From contig CAVZSC010000004.1 in the NCBI GenBank assembly GCA_963777755.1, positions 1 through 64,000 of the forward strand: a stretch of DNA of 64,000 nucleotides, read 5' to 3'. The notes beneath the pieces are model-generated. The model saw only the letters and a program-made list of their open reading frames with translations. It was not told the origin of the DNA and ran no database searches. The position numbers were made by a program, and so were the translations under genes. Shown piece by piece: positions 50,616-60,315 of the stretch (position 1 is its first letter; every line of letters starts with the position of its first letter). The stretch comes from DATFWC01 sp963777755 (GTDB taxonomy: Bacteria; Pseudomonadota; Alphaproteobacteria; Rhizobiales; Xanthobacteraceae).

Positions 50616-51488
50616 ATGGACCAATTCTTCCAGCACCTCGTGAACGCCGTCATCCTGGGCGGGACCTATGCGCTGCTCGGCATCGGGCTCACCCTGATCT
50701 TCGGGATCATGCGGGTGGTCAATTTCGCCCACGGCGAGCTCTACGCCTTCGGCGCCTACACGGTCTATCTGGTCTCCGTCGCGATCGGCATCGACTTCTT
50801 TCTCGGGCTCGTGGTCGCGGTCGTCGCCGGCGCCGCGCTCGGGGCCCTGATCGAAATCGCGCTGCTGCGCCCCATGCGCAACGCCGACATCGACACCGTC
50901 ATGCTGGTGATGATCGGCGCCTGGATCGTGATGCAGAACACCGAGCTCCTCGCCTGGGGCGGCGTCGCCAAGGCGATCGTCACGCCCTTCCCCGACGCCC
51001 CGCTGGTGATCGGCCCGGTGTCGATCTCGTGGCTGCGCCTCTTCGTGCTCGTCGTCGCGCTCATGCTGATCGTCGGCAGCTACCTGGTGATCCAGCGCAC
51101 CAAGCTCGGCAAGGCGATGCGCGCGACGTTCCAGGACACCGAGACGGCGGCGCTGATGGGTGTCAACATCAACGGCATCTACACGGCGACCTTCGCGCTC
51201 GGCTCCGGCCTGGCGGCGGCGGCGGGTGCGTTGCTCGGCCCGGTCTTTCTCGTCACGCCCAGCATGGGCGATCTCGCCTCGCTGAAGGCCTTCGCCATCG
51301 TGATCCTCGGGGGCCTGGGCAACATCACCGGCGCGACCATCGGCGGGTTCATCCTCGCCTTCGTGGAGGAGATCGGCGCCGGTTACATCTCGTCGGGCTA
51401 CCGCGACGCCATGGGCTTCCTGATCATCATCGTGGTGCTGCTGCTCAAGCCGACCGGCCTGTTCGCGCGGGCGGAGCGCGTCGGATGA
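50616..51488 (+). CDS. livH: ABC transporter permease LivH-type
   Basis: 290 residues with about eight helices. Family marks: NAVILGGTYALLGIGLTLIF, RVVNFAHGELYAFGAY, GKAMRATFQDTETAALMGVN and LGGLGNITGATIGGFIL. Inner-membrane half of the importer; its ATGA overlap with livM shows tight coupling. Confidence 0.92.
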   Translation: MDQFFQHLVNAVILGGTYALLGIGLTLIFGIMRVVNFAHGELYAFGAYTVYLVSVAIGIDFFLGLVVAVVAGAALGALIEIALLRPMRNADIDTVMLVMIGAWIVMQNTELLAWGGVAKAIVTPFPDAPLVIGPVSISWLRLFVLVVALMLIVGSYLVIQRTKLGKAMRATFQDTETAALMGVNINGIYTATFALGSGLAAAAGALLGPVFLVTPSMGDLASLKAFAIVILGGLGNITGATIGGFILAFVEEIGAGYISSGYRDAMGFLIIIVVLLLKPTGLFARAERVG

Positions 51489-52528
51489 GGCGTGCGCTGC
51501 CGCTCGTCTGGCTCATCGTCCTCGTCACCGTCCCGCTGTGGCTCGAGGACCAGTACATCCTGCATACGCTGATCATTACCGGCATCTTCATCATCGCGGC
51601 CATGAGCCTCAACCTGCTGCTCGGCTATACCGGACAGCTCAGCCTCGGCCACGTGGCGTTCTTCGGCATCGGCGCCTACGCCAGCGCGCTGACCACGCTC
51701 GGCTTCAGCGTCGAGCTTCCGGGCGGATTTCGCGCCGAGCACGAGCCGTGGCCCGCAGTTGCCGGCTTCCTGGTCGGCATGCTGGCGGCGGGAGCGAGCG
51801 GCTACGCCATCGGCCGGCTGTCGTTCAAGGTGCGCGGCGCCTATTTCGTCATCGTCACCATCAGCTTCGCCGAAGTGACGCGGCTCGTCGCGCTGAACTG
51901 GGTCGAGCTGACCCAGGGGCCGCTCGCACTCACCAACATTCCGCCGTTCACGCTCGGCGGCCCCGGCATCGGCTACCTCACGCTGTGGGGCAAGGTCGCC
52001 AACTACTATCTCGTGCTCGGCGTCGGCCTCCTGGCCTACGTGATCATCGCCCGCCTGGTCGGCTCGCGCATCGGCCGCGCCATGATCGCCCTCAAGGAGA
52101 ACGAGACGCTCGCCGGCTCGGTCGGCATCGACGTCACGCGCTACCTGGTTCTGGCAGCGGTCGTTTCCGCGGGAATCGCCGGCGCCGCCGGCAGCCTCTA
52201 CGCGCACTATCTGAAGATCATCGATCCCGACATCTTCCTGTTCATCTACACCGTGACCATGGTGATCATGGTGATCACCGGCGGGAAAGGGACGCTGATG
52301 GGACCGATCGTCGGCGGCCTGATCTTCGGCTTCCTGCCGGTGATCCTGCGCCCGGTCGCTGCGCCCGCCGTGCAGTGGATCATCTATGGCGGCCTGATGA
52401 TCGTGATCGTCTTCGTCCTGCCGCAGGGCATCGTGCCGGCGCTGCAGCGCGGGATCGCGTGGTGGGCACCGTCGAAGCGCCCAACCGTCATGCTTGCCGG
52501 CACGGCGAAATCGGGCGAGGCCGAGTGA
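51485..52528 (+). CDS. livM: ABC transporter permease LivM-type
   Basis: 347 residues from ATG 51485 (ATGA overlap with livH). MSLNLLLGYTGQLSLGHVAF and GRAMIALKENETLAGSVGID (EAA-like loop) are typical, as is TGGKGTLMGPIVGG near the end. Second membrane component. The TGATG junction joins it to livG. Confidence 0.92.
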   Translation: MRRALPLVWLIVLVTVPLWLEDQYILHTLIITGIFIIAAMSLNLLLGYTGQLSLGHVAFFGIGAYASALTTLGFSVELPGGFRAEHEPWPAVAGFLVGMLAAGASGYAIGRLSFKVRGAYFVIVTISFAEVTRLVALNWVELTQGPLALTNIPPFTLGGPGIGYLTLWGKVANYYLVLGVGLLAYVIIARLVGSRIGRAMIALKENETLAGSVGIDVTRYLVLAAVVSAGIAGAAGSLYAHYLKIIDPDIFLFIYTVTMVIMVITGGKGTLMGPIVGGLIFGFLPVILRPVAAPAVQWIIYGGLMIVIVFVLPQGIVPALQRGIAWWAPSKRPTVMLAGTAKSGEAE

Positions 52529-53305
52529 TGCCCACAGCCAGGGAGATCGCGCTGTCGATCGAGCACGTCGCGGTGCGTTTCGACGGCCTCGTCGCCATCT
52601 CGGATCTCGATTTCACGGTGCGCGAGGGCGAGATCGTCGGCCTGATCGGCCCGAACGGCGCCGGCAAGACGACCGCTTTCAACGTCTTCACCGGCTTCCT
52701 CAAGCCGACTGCGGGCGAAGTCCGCTACCGCGGGACACTGCTGAACGGGTTGAAGCCGCACGAGATCGCCGGGCTCGGCCTGGTGCGGACGTTCCAGCGC
52801 ACCAGCATCTTCCAGAACAACAGCGTGTTCGAAAACGTGCTGACCGGGCTTCACCGGCGCGGCCGCTCGACCCTGTGGGATACGCTGCTGGCGCTGCCGC
52901 GCGAGAGGGCGAGCGAGGCCGAGCTTGCCGACCGCGCCCGCGAGATCCTGCGCGTGGTCGGGCTCGAGCCGCGCGCCGAGGAGCTTGCCGGCGCCCTCCC
53001 TTACGGCGAGCAGCGCCTCGTCGGCATAGCGCTCGCGCTCGCTGCCGAGCCGACCATGCTGCTCCTGGACGAGCCGGTGTCGGGGATGAACGAAGCCGAG
53101 TCCGCCCGGGTGATGCGGCTGGTCGAGACGATTCGCGCGTCCGGCGTGACCGTCCTCTTGGTCGAGCACGACATGCCGATGGTCATGCAGGTATCGGACC
53201 GCGTCGTCGTGCTCAATTCGGGAACCATCATCGCGGAAGGTCCCCCGGCGGTAATCCAGAACAACCCCGACGTCATCCGCGCCTATCTGGGAGAGGGTCG
53301 CAAGC

Positions 53306-53313
<8 letters not shown>
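52528..53313 (+). CDS. livG: ABC transporter ATP-binding protein LivG-type
   Basis: 261 residues from ATG 52528. Walker A GPNGAGKTT, signature region LPYGEQRLVGIALAL in which the usual LSYG is LPYG, Walker B LLLLDEPVSGM, and H-loop VEHDM. The LivG-type NxxxGLVRTFQRTSIF and MNEAES segments are present. Drives import with LivF. Confidence 0.93.
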
Positions 53314-54016
<703 letters not shown>

Positions 54017-54054
54017 GGGAGGGACATTCGCCGTCCCGCCGCGCAGCGCGCCGC

Positions 54055-54150
54055 TTACTCCGCGGCCTCGCGCTCGCCGAAGCGCCACTTGTACTCGGCG
54101 GGCGAGATGCCGATCGTGCGCACGAAGGCGCGGCGGGCGGTGGCAGAAAC
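54055..54150 (-). pseudogene. C-terminal remnant of an AraC-family regulator
   Basis: About 27 codons before a stop at 54,055 read ARRAFVRTIGISPAEYKWRF, the second helix-turn-helix and signature of AraC/XylS proteins, followed by GEREAAE. Upstream sequence is unrelated in frame, so the gene has lost everything but its tail. Confidence 0.6.
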
Positions 54151-54243
54151 GAGGGCGGCTTGTCCTTTCGGGGCGCGCCCTGCTGCCGTTAAACATTTGG
54201 CGCCAGGGCCAATTCCGGCACCGGCGCAAACCAATCGGAACCA

Positions 54244-54412
54244 GTCAACGGCTTCTCCTTCGTCGAAGGCGACCGCCTCGACCTCATGGGCCAGAGGTTC
54301 ACCACCGCCACCTCGGCCGACGTCGACGTCGTGCTCCTCCTCTCCGTCCGGCGGCACGATCGAGCTCAACGGCGTAACGCCGGGAAGCTTCGCGCCCGGG
54401 TTCGTCGTGTGA
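54244..54412 (+). pseudogene. Frameshifted C-terminus of an RTX-type secreted protein
   Basis: VNGFSFVEGDRLDLMGQRFT and SADVDVVLLLS are in one frame; the natural continuation SGGTIELNGVTPGSFAPGFV is in another, with the shift near 54,343-54,347 (CTCTCCG-TCCGGC). Together they rebuild the common RTX/M10-type C-terminal pattern (EGDRxDLxGQ, GGGTIELNGI, FxPGFVV). No upstream repeat region remains. Confidence 0.65.
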
Positions 54413-54462
54413 CGCCGTGCCGCCGCGCTCTGAACTCCGCTCGGGCGACCTTCGGGCAGGAG

Positions 54463-55443
54463 CTACAGAGCCGGATTCCAGTTCGCCGGGATCAGGCGAT
54501 AACCGCTGCCGGCCTTCTCGATATAGCCGAGCGAGGGGAACGGGAAGTGATAGCCCGAGAGCAGCATGCGCTCGGCGGCCAGCATGTCGTAGAGCTTGCG
54601 CCGGGTCTGCTCGGCCTTGCCGCCGTCCATGTCGCCGCCCGCGTGCCAGCCGGGATTGGTCACGAACAGCGGCGCGTAGCCGGCGGTGACGTCGGCCTGG
54701 ATCAGCACCTTGCCGGATCCGGACGCGACGACGAACGAGGTATGGCCGGGCGTATGGCCGCTGGTTTCGAGCGCCGTGATGCCGGGCGCGACCTCCTTGC
54801 CCCATTCGTATTTCGTCACGTCGCCGGCGATCGGACCGAAGATGCGCTTGACATTCTGGAACGTCGCCTGCTGGTTCTGCGGCGCTCCTGCGGCGTTGGC
54901 TTCGTTGGTCCAGAATGCCCACTCGGTCGCCGGCACCTTGATCTCCGCATTGGGATAGGCGAGCGCGCCGTCGGCGGTGCGCAGGCCCGAAATATGGTCG
55001 CCGTGGAAATGCGAGATGATGACGATGTCGACCGCCTTGGGGTCGATGCCGGCGGCAGCGATGTTGGCCGGAGTCTGGCCGGTCCCGGCCTGCAGGCTCC
55101 CGGGTCCGTTGCCGGTATCGATCAGCACCAGCTTCGCGCCGGTATTGACCACGGTGGGATGGAAATAGATGCTGAGCTGATCCTTCGGGAGACGGCTCGC
55201 CTCCAGAAGCGCCTGGACCTCTTCCAGCTTGGCATTGCGCGCCGGGCTCGCCTCGAGCTTCGGGCGGCGAACGCCGTCGAGAACGGCGGTGAGCTCGAAC
55301 TCGCCGATGCGATAGCGGTAGAAGCTCGGCACCTGCCTGCCGCTCGGCGGCGCAGCCGCATCGACGGATCGGGGTGCGGCGAGCGGCATGGCGGCAACGG
55401 CGGCCGCCCCACCCAGCAACGTTCGACGGCTGATCTCAGACAT
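54463..55443 (-). CDS. MBL-fold metallo-hydrolase, exported
   Basis: 326 residues from ATG 55443 (GGGAGGG five bases upstream). Residues 5-30 are a Tat-like signal (SRRTLLGGAAAVAAM). Metal-binding HxHxDH is present as H145, H147, D149, H150 in SHFHGDH, with downstream ETSGHTPGHTSFVV and IQADVTAGYAP for the remaining ligands. Relatives include lactonases, sulfatases and glyoxalase-like enzymes; the substrate is open. Probably periplasmic. Confidence 0.85.
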   Translation of the reverse strand: MSEISRRTLLGGAAAVAAMPLAAPRSVDAAAPPSGRQVPSFYRYRIGEFELTAVLDGVRRPKLEASPARNAKLEEVQALLEASRLPKDQLSIYFHPTVVNTGAKLVLIDTGNGPGSLQAGTGQTPANIAAAGIDPKAVDIVIISHFHGDHISGLRTADGALAYPNAEIKVPATEWAFWTNEANAAGAPQNQQATFQNVKRIFGPIAGDVTKYEWGKEVAPGITALETSGHTPGHTSFVVASGSGKVLIQADVTAGYAPLFVTNPGWHAGGDMDGGKAEQTRRKLYDMLAAERMLLSGYHFPFPSLGYIEKAGSGYRLIPANWNPAL

Positions 55444-55632
55444 GGCATCCCTCCCTGACAAATGCCCCGTCGGCAGCCGGAACGACGCACGCGGGGCATC
55501 GATGTGCGCGAAGCAAAAAGGTTAGGTCGCCGGACGAGCCGGCGCGATCACATGTTGGCGATCATCGCCGGACAAGATGCCGCGAATCCGGGCGGAGGCA
55601 GCCCGCGGACAGGCCGCCCGCATTGCGTGCGC

Positions 55633-55851
55633 TCACACCTTCGATGGCATCACCACCGTGATGCGGCGTTCGTCGATGCGCGGTCCAAGCATCAGAGCGA
55701 CCTGCTGGTGCACGCGATTGCGCGGGCGGCTGTCGTCGGAAGGCCAGACCTGCACGTGGACTTCATTGTCGACTTCGGTGACGTCGAAATCGGCGATCAC
55801 GCCCGCCGCCATCATGATGGACAATGCTCCGACGACTGCGCTCATCGCCAT
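55633..55851 (-). CDS. Small hypothetical protein
   Basis: 72 residues from ATG 55851, eight bases after GAGG. One hydrophobic segment (AMSAVVGALSIMMAAGVIADF), then a polar part VTEVDNEVHVQVWPSDDSRP and RRITVVMPSKV. No family recognised; could be a short periplasmic or membrane-anchored protein. Confidence 0.45.
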   Translation of the reverse strand: MAMSAVVGALSIMMAAGVIADFDVTEVDNEVHVQVWPSDDSRPRNRVHQQVALMLGPRIDERRITVVMPSKV

Positions 55852-56123
55852 GTCGCATTCCTCAGCGCCTGTTCCGGCGAAAGCCTGCCCCCGACTTGAT
55901 CTGGCGGTGTAGCGGCTCGCCGACGAGAACATGGCGCAACGAAAGGGCTGGGCCTCTGGCTTCGCACCCGCTACAGCGATGCCACGTGCTGCGTCTACAC
56001 GTCAACAGGATGGCCAAGCCGCGGCCGCGATCTCACAGAATCGTCACCGATCGTGATGGCTTGCACAAACCATGAAGCCCCGGCTTGCGCCGGGGCTTCC
56101 ATCCCGTTTCGGCCTGAATGCGG

Positions 56124-56636
56124 TCAGAGCCGATAGAGGATCTGGTCGGTCCAGAACCGCTCGAGCCGCTGCAGCGCCTTGTTGAGGCCCTGGAACTCGG
56201 TCGCGTTGATGCCACCCACCTGCTCCACCGTGCGCACGTGCTTGTGATAGAGCGCCTGGATGATGTCGCGCACCTCGCGGCCTTTGTCGGTGAGCTTGAT
56301 GCGGACCGAGCGGCGGTCGACGCGCGAGCGCTGGTGGTCGAGGAAGCCCATCTCGACGAGTTTCTTCAAATTGTAGGAGACGTTGGAGCCGAGATAGTAG
56401 CCGCGCGTGCGCAGCTCGCCGGCGGTCAGCTCCTTGTCGCCGATATTGAAGAGGAGCAGCGCCTGCACCGCGTTGATGTCGGCGCGGCCGCGGCGATCGA
56501 ACTCGTCCTTGATGACGTCGAGCAGACGCCGGTGGAGCCGCTCGACGAGCGTCAAGGCCTCGAGATAGTGCGGCTGGATATGGTCGAAGCGCGCCTGACG
56601 GTCGGCGGTCTCCACCGCGGTGGCTACGTTCTTCAT
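56124..56636 (-). CDS. ldtR: MarR-family transcriptional regulator LdtR
   Basis: 170 residues; AAGGGG before ATG 56636. Winged helix: INAVQALLLFNIGDKELTAG, LRTRGYYLGSNVSYNLKKLV and DHQRSRVDRRSVRIKLTDKG. The pattern matches LdtR of Rhizobiales, known in Liberibacter and Sinorhizobium to control an L,D-transpeptidase gene and cell-envelope tolerance. An L,D-transpeptidase gene is at 41,797. The 180 bp upstream are AT-rich and carry a 17-bp palindrome (56,781-56,797). Confidence 0.85.
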   Translation of the reverse strand: MKNVATAVETADRQARFDHIQPHYLEALTLVERLHRRLLDVIKDEFDRRGRADINAVQALLLFNIGDKELTAGELRTRGYYLGSNVSYNLKKLVEMGFLDHQRSRVDRRSVRIKLTDKGREVRDIIQALYHKHVRTVEQVGGINATEFQGLNKALQRLERFWTDQILYRL

Positions 56637-56780
56637 GTGACGCCCCTTGTTTACTGCGCCTTTGGCGCTTTTCCGTACACGTTGACGAAGCCCTGTCCCT
56701 CGTCACGCAGGGCACAACCTACGTCCAATGATCTAAGATCGGCTTAAATTGCACGATAAATATTAGGTTTATCTGTCACA

Positions 56781-56797
56781 GTGAATCGACGATTGAC
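56781..56797. promoter_or_regulatory. Near-perfect 17-bp palindrome upstream of ldtR, candidate operator
   Basis: GTGAATCGACGATTGAC is symmetric around the central A except for one position pair. It lies about 145 bases above the ldtR start in an AT-rich stretch. Size and symmetry fit a MarR-type site, suggesting autoregulation. I did not find the same core AATCGNCGATT near the L,D-transpeptidase start. Confidence 0.35.
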
Positions 56798-56854
56798 ATT
56801 CGGCCTTTGAATACATTTCGTTACTTCGCATTCACCTTGTTCGGGCGGCGAGTT

Positions 56855-56931
56855 GGGCGAATAGCGAATGGCGAATAGGCATCCGCGGCGCCGCTCGTTC
56901 CCTGTTCGCTACTCGCCATTCGCCCTTCGCC
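56855..56931. repeat. GGCGAATAGCGA palindromic repeat, second copy
   Basis: GGGCGAATAGCGAATGGCGA with the following AATAGG pairs with CCCTGTTCGCTACTCGCCAT and the TTCGCC behind it. It ends next to the stop of the 3-hydroxyisobutyrate dehydrogenase gene and could help end its transcript. Same family as 40,119-40,197. Confidence 0.85.
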
Positions 56932-56932
56932 G

Positions 56933-57823
56933 TCAGACACCTCGCAAGAATTTGATGATCCCGGAGAAATCCTTCGCGCCGTTGCCGTGCCCGCAGTAGA
57001 GCCCGTAGAGCACGGCCGCTTCCGCCCCGAGCGGCGTCGCCACGCCACCCGAGCGCGCCGCGTCCTGTGCGAGCTTGAGGTCCTTGAGCATCATGGCGGC
57101 GGTGAAGCCCGCCTGATAGTCACGGTTCGCCGGCGAGGCCGGCACCGGGCCCGGCACCGGGCAGTAGCTGGTGAGCGACCAGCACTGGCCGGACGATTTC
57201 GACGCGATGTCGAACAGGGTCTGCGCGTCGAGACCGAGCTTCTCGGCCAGCACGAAGGCTTCCGACACCGCGATCATCGAGATGCCGAGCATCAGGTTGT
57301 TGCAGATCTTCGCCGCCTGCCCGTTGCCCGACCCGCCCGCGTGCACGATCGTGCGGCCCATCGCCTCCAACAGCGGCCGCCCGCGCGCGAACGCGGCCTC
57401 GCTTCCCCCCACCATGAAGGTCAGCGTCGCGCCCTGCGCGCCGCTCACGCCGCCGGACACCGGCGCGTCGAGCATGGAGAGCCCCTTGGCATCGGCCGCC
57501 GCGGCCACCAGGCGCGCCGTGTCCACGTCGATGGTCGAGGAATCGACCAGCAGCGTACCGGGATTGGCATTGACCACGATGCCGTCGGCACCGAGGTAGA
57601 CGTCCTGCACCTCCTTGCCCGAGGGCAGCATGGTGATGACCACGTCGGCGCGCGTGGCCGCAACCTTGACGCCGCCGGCGCTCGCACCGCCGGCCCCCTG
57701 CAGCTTTTCGACTGCGGCGGCGTTCACGTCGAAACCCTCGACCTGGTGACCGGCCTTGACGAGGTTGAGCGCCATCGGCAGGCCCATATTGCCGAGCCCG
57801 ATGAATCCGACCCTAGCCCGCAT
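56933..57823 (-). CDS. mmsB: 3-hydroxyisobutyrate dehydrogenase
   Basis: 296 residues; GGGGAGG before ATG 57823. NAD-binding GFIGLGNMGLPMALNLVKAG, the signature DAPVSGGVSGAQGATLTFMV, catalytic Lys in GNGQAAKICNNLMLGI and the C-terminal DYQAGFTAAMMLKDLKLAQD. It oxidises 3-hydroxyisobutyrate to methylmalonate semialdehyde in valine breakdown. The 3-hydroxyisobutyryl-CoA hydrolase gene is just upstream, which supports the substrate. Confidence 0.92.
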   Translation of the reverse strand: MRARVGFIGLGNMGLPMALNLVKAGHQVEGFDVNAAAVEKLQGAGGASAGGVKVAATRADVVITMLPSGKEVQDVYLGADGIVVNANPGTLLVDSSTIDVDTARLVAAAADAKGLSMLDAPVSGGVSGAQGATLTFMVGGSEAAFARGRPLLEAMGRTIVHAGGSGNGQAAKICNNLMLGISMIAVSEAFVLAEKLGLDAQTLFDIASKSSGQCWSLTSYCPVPGPVPASPANRDYQAGFTAAMMLKDLKLAQDAARSGGVATPLGAEAAVLYGLYCGHGNGAKDFSGIIKFLRGV

Positions 57824-57851
57824 TTCTTCCTCCCCTCGTGTTCGTGGCGAC

Positions 57852-58277
57852 CTATTCGGGGCGTTCGCGCGCCGCCGCGATGGCGAGGGCGAAATAGGCG
57901 ATCAGCATGATGAGTTCGACGACGATGACGAGGATCCGCCCGCCATAGACCTGGGGAAAGAACAGCTCGATCGCCGCCATCGAAATGGTCGCGGTCAGCC
58001 ACACGACGCCGCCCCACGCAGCCGCGAGCCACAGGCCCACCGCCGCCACCAGGTCGATCACGGCGAAATACATGGTGGCCGCCTGCCAGGCGGTCGAGCT
58101 CACTTCGAAGGCCGAGAACGGCCCCTGACCGACCCCGACGATGAGCGCCCAGTGGTACAGGCCCTTGACCAGCGAAACGACGGCCATGACACGGAGAAAC
58201 CGCATGAACCAGACGGTCCATTGCTCCTCGGCCTCGGCCGCATCGGGCTGGTCGAGCGCGTTCATCGGATCCCTCAT
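57852..58277 (-). CDS. Small polytopic membrane protein (DUF6163-like)
   Basis: 141 residues if ATG 58277 is used (ATGA overlap with the preceding gene, GGAG five bases upstream); ATG 58265 is also well served by GAGGG. Four membrane helices (VMAVVSLVKGLYHWALIVG; AATMYFAVIDLVAAVGLWL; VVWLTATISMAAIELFF; ILVIVVELIMLIAYFAL). Function unknown. It sits between two valine-catabolism genes and is cotranscribed with them. Confidence 0.7.
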   Translation of the reverse strand: MRDPMNALDQPDAAEAEEQWTVWFMRFLRVMAVVSLVKGLYHWALIVGVGQGPFSAFEVSSTAWQAATMYFAVIDLVAAVGLWLAAAWGGVVWLTATISMAAIELFFPQVYGGRILVIVVELIMLIAYFALAIAAARERPE

Positions 58278-59332
58278 GGCAGCTCCAGCTCGCTGTCGAG
58301 CGGGGCGAAATAGCGCTCGACCGCATCGTCGGGGACCTGCGCAAGCCGGTCCGGGTTCCACCGCGGTGCATTGTCCTTGTCGATGATCACTGCGCGCACG
58401 CCCTCATAGAAATCATGCCCGAAGATGATCCGCGAGACGATGCGAAATTCGGTTCGCATGCAATCCGTGAACGACCAGTCCCGGCCGCGGCGCACCTGCC
58501 GGAGCGCGATCTTGAGGCTCACTGGCGACTTGCCGCGGATGGCCGAGACCGTCGCGCCGGCAAAGCCCGCGTCCGGGCTGCCAGAGATCGCCTCGTGATC
58601 GAGCACCGCCATGATCTCCTCGATGCGGTCGCCGGAGAACAGCCGGTCGATCGCCGCACGATAGACCGAGAGCGGGCCGATGCCGAGCCTCTCGGCGAAG
58701 CTTGTGACAGTGCTGTCGACCGGCGCGGTCCCGCAGAGCGCCTCGAGGAGGTCGGGAAAGCGCGACGAGGCGACGTAATGGGTGGCGACGCCGGCCGCAA
58801 CCGCGTCGGCATTCTTCATGCGCTCGCCGGTCAGCGCGCAGTGGGTACCGAGCGCCCCCGGCAGGCGGGGCAGGAACCAGGTCGCCCCGACGTCGGGGAA
58901 GAACCCGATACCCACTTCGGGCATCGCAAACTGGAAACGGTCGCCGGCAACGCGATGGGAGCCATGGATCGAGATGCCAACGCCGCCCCCCATGACGATC
59001 CCGTCGATCAGCGCCACGTAGGGCTTCGGATAGCGCTTGATCAGCGTGTTGAGCCGGTACTCGTCGCGCCAGAACTGCAGCGCTTCGCCATGCCGGCCGG
59101 CCTTTCCCAGCTCGTACAGCGCGCGGATATCGCCGCCGGCCGAGAAGGCGCGCTCACCCGCGGCGCGTATGACGACGCGGGTGACGGCTGCGTCCTTCGC
59201 CCATTCGCCGAGCTTCGCGGCGAGCGCGCGCACCATCGCGTGGGTAACGGCATTGAGCGCTTTCGGGCGGTTGAGGGTGACGATCCCGGCAGCGCCGCGG
59301 CGCTCGAACAGGATCTCGGAATCGGTGGTCAT
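58274..59332 (-). CDS. 3-hydroxyisobutyryl-CoA hydrolase (crotonase fold)
   Basis: 352 residues from ATG 59332; no clear ribosome binding site. Crotonase core: GIVTLNRPKALNAVTHAMVR, AFSAGGDIRALYE, ALIDGIVMGGGVGISIHGSH and MPEVGIGFFPDVGATWFLPR with the catalytic Glu. The length and the C-terminal EFRIVSRIIFGHDFYEGVRA mark the hydrolase branch rather than a hydratase. It frees 3-hydroxyisobutyrate from its CoA ester for MmsB. Confidence 0.9.
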   Translation of the reverse strand: MTTDSEILFERRGAAGIVTLNRPKALNAVTHAMVRALAAKLGEWAKDAAVTRVVIRAAGERAFSAGGDIRALYELGKAGRHGEALQFWRDEYRLNTLIKRYPKPYVALIDGIVMGGGVGISIHGSHRVAGDRFQFAMPEVGIGFFPDVGATWFLPRLPGALGTHCALTGERMKNADAVAAGVATHYVASSRFPDLLEALCGTAPVDSTVTSFAERLGIGPLSVYRAAIDRLFSGDRIEEIMAVLDHEAISGSPDAGFAGATVSAIRGKSPVSLKIALRQVRRGRDWSFTDCMRTEFRIVSRIIFGHDFYEGVRAVIIDKDNAPRWNPDRLAQVPDDAVERYFAPLDSELELP

Positions 59333-59464
59333 CAAGGAGAAATCCGGACACACAAAGACGGGAGTTACCCCTGTACAATGCGCCGCCGGCTCTTTCCAGT
59401 CGCCGGATTTTCGCGCAGCCTGTCCTCGGACGCGGCGAAGCCGCGACCCGAGGGCTCATCCGGA

Positions 59465-60190
59465 CTACAGCAGCAGCGCCACGCCCGACACCAGCAGCAG
59501 CACCAGCACGACGCGGCGGAAGCCCTGCTCGTCGAGACGCCCGTAGAGCGTGAGGCCGAGCCACGTTCCGGCCAGGAGCACGGGAAGCCCGAGCGCAAAC
59601 AGCTTGACGATGTCGAGGGAGATCGCGCCCTTGGCGCCGAGCCAGGCGGCGCTCATGGCAAAGATCGCGACTCCGACGGGCTGGAACACGGCGCGCTGCT
59701 CGTCCTTCTTCCAGCCGCGCAGGCCGCACCAGATGGTCACCAGAATCCCCGCGAGACCGGTCATCCCGCCCAGCACGCCGTTGAGGAAGCCGACGCTCGC
59801 TGCCGCCGCGGCCCCGGCCTTGACTGGCGGCAAGGCCGGGCGCGCGAGCCCGTAGAGGCTGTAGAGAACCAGGAAGGCAGCCACGCCTTTGCGCACCTGG
59901 GCAGGATCGGCAAGGGCGAGAACCCAGACGCCGAGCGGGACGCCGAGTGCGGCACCGAGGAGGAACGGCCACAGCCGCGTCCAGGCGAGCGCGCCGCGCA
60001 GCTTCCAGACCGCAACCCCTTGCACGATGAGGCCGAAGGCGATGATCAGGCTCGCGGTCTGCAGCGGCGTCAGGACATGCAACCAGACCGCGGCCGCCAC
60101 CAGCCCGAAGGCGAAGCCGGCGAGCCCCGCGACCAAAGCTGCCGTAAAGGTCGCAGCGAGAAACAACGCAATGTCGAGGAGGCCATCCAT
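59465..60190 (-). CDS. TauE/SafE-type (TSUP) membrane transporter
   Basis: 241 residues from ATG 60190 (GGAG seven bases upstream). About eight helices and the TSUP double motif: AGFAFGLVAAAVWLHVLTP in the first half and GFLNGVLGGMTGLAGILVTI in the second. Such proteins move sulfonates, sulfite or other small anions. Substrate not indicated by neighbours. Confidence 0.82.
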   Translation of the reverse strand: MDGLLDIALFLAATFTAALVAGLAGFAFGLVAAAVWLHVLTPLQTASLIIAFGLIVQGVAVWKLRGALAWTRLWPFLLGAALGVPLGVWVLALADPAQVRKGVAAFLVLYSLYGLARPALPPVKAGAAAAASVGFLNGVLGGMTGLAGILVTIWCGLRGWKKDEQRAVFQPVGVAIFAMSAAWLGAKGAISLDIVKLFALGLPVLLAGTWLGLTLYGRLDEQGFRRVVLVLLLVSGVALLL

Positions 60191-60315
60191 GGCTTGCTCC
60201 CATGACAAAGGGAGCAGCGCTTGCATGGCCTGAGCCACTTCACGGGGAGGCTGCGACGCCCCCGATGCGCCGATCATAACGATATCGCACGGCCGCACCA
60301 GAGGGCCCGCGGTGG

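Noticed and set aside
49163..50653. Minus-strand frame of 496 codons opposite livJ
   Set aside because: Shadow; the plus strand has a signal peptide and binding-protein motifs.
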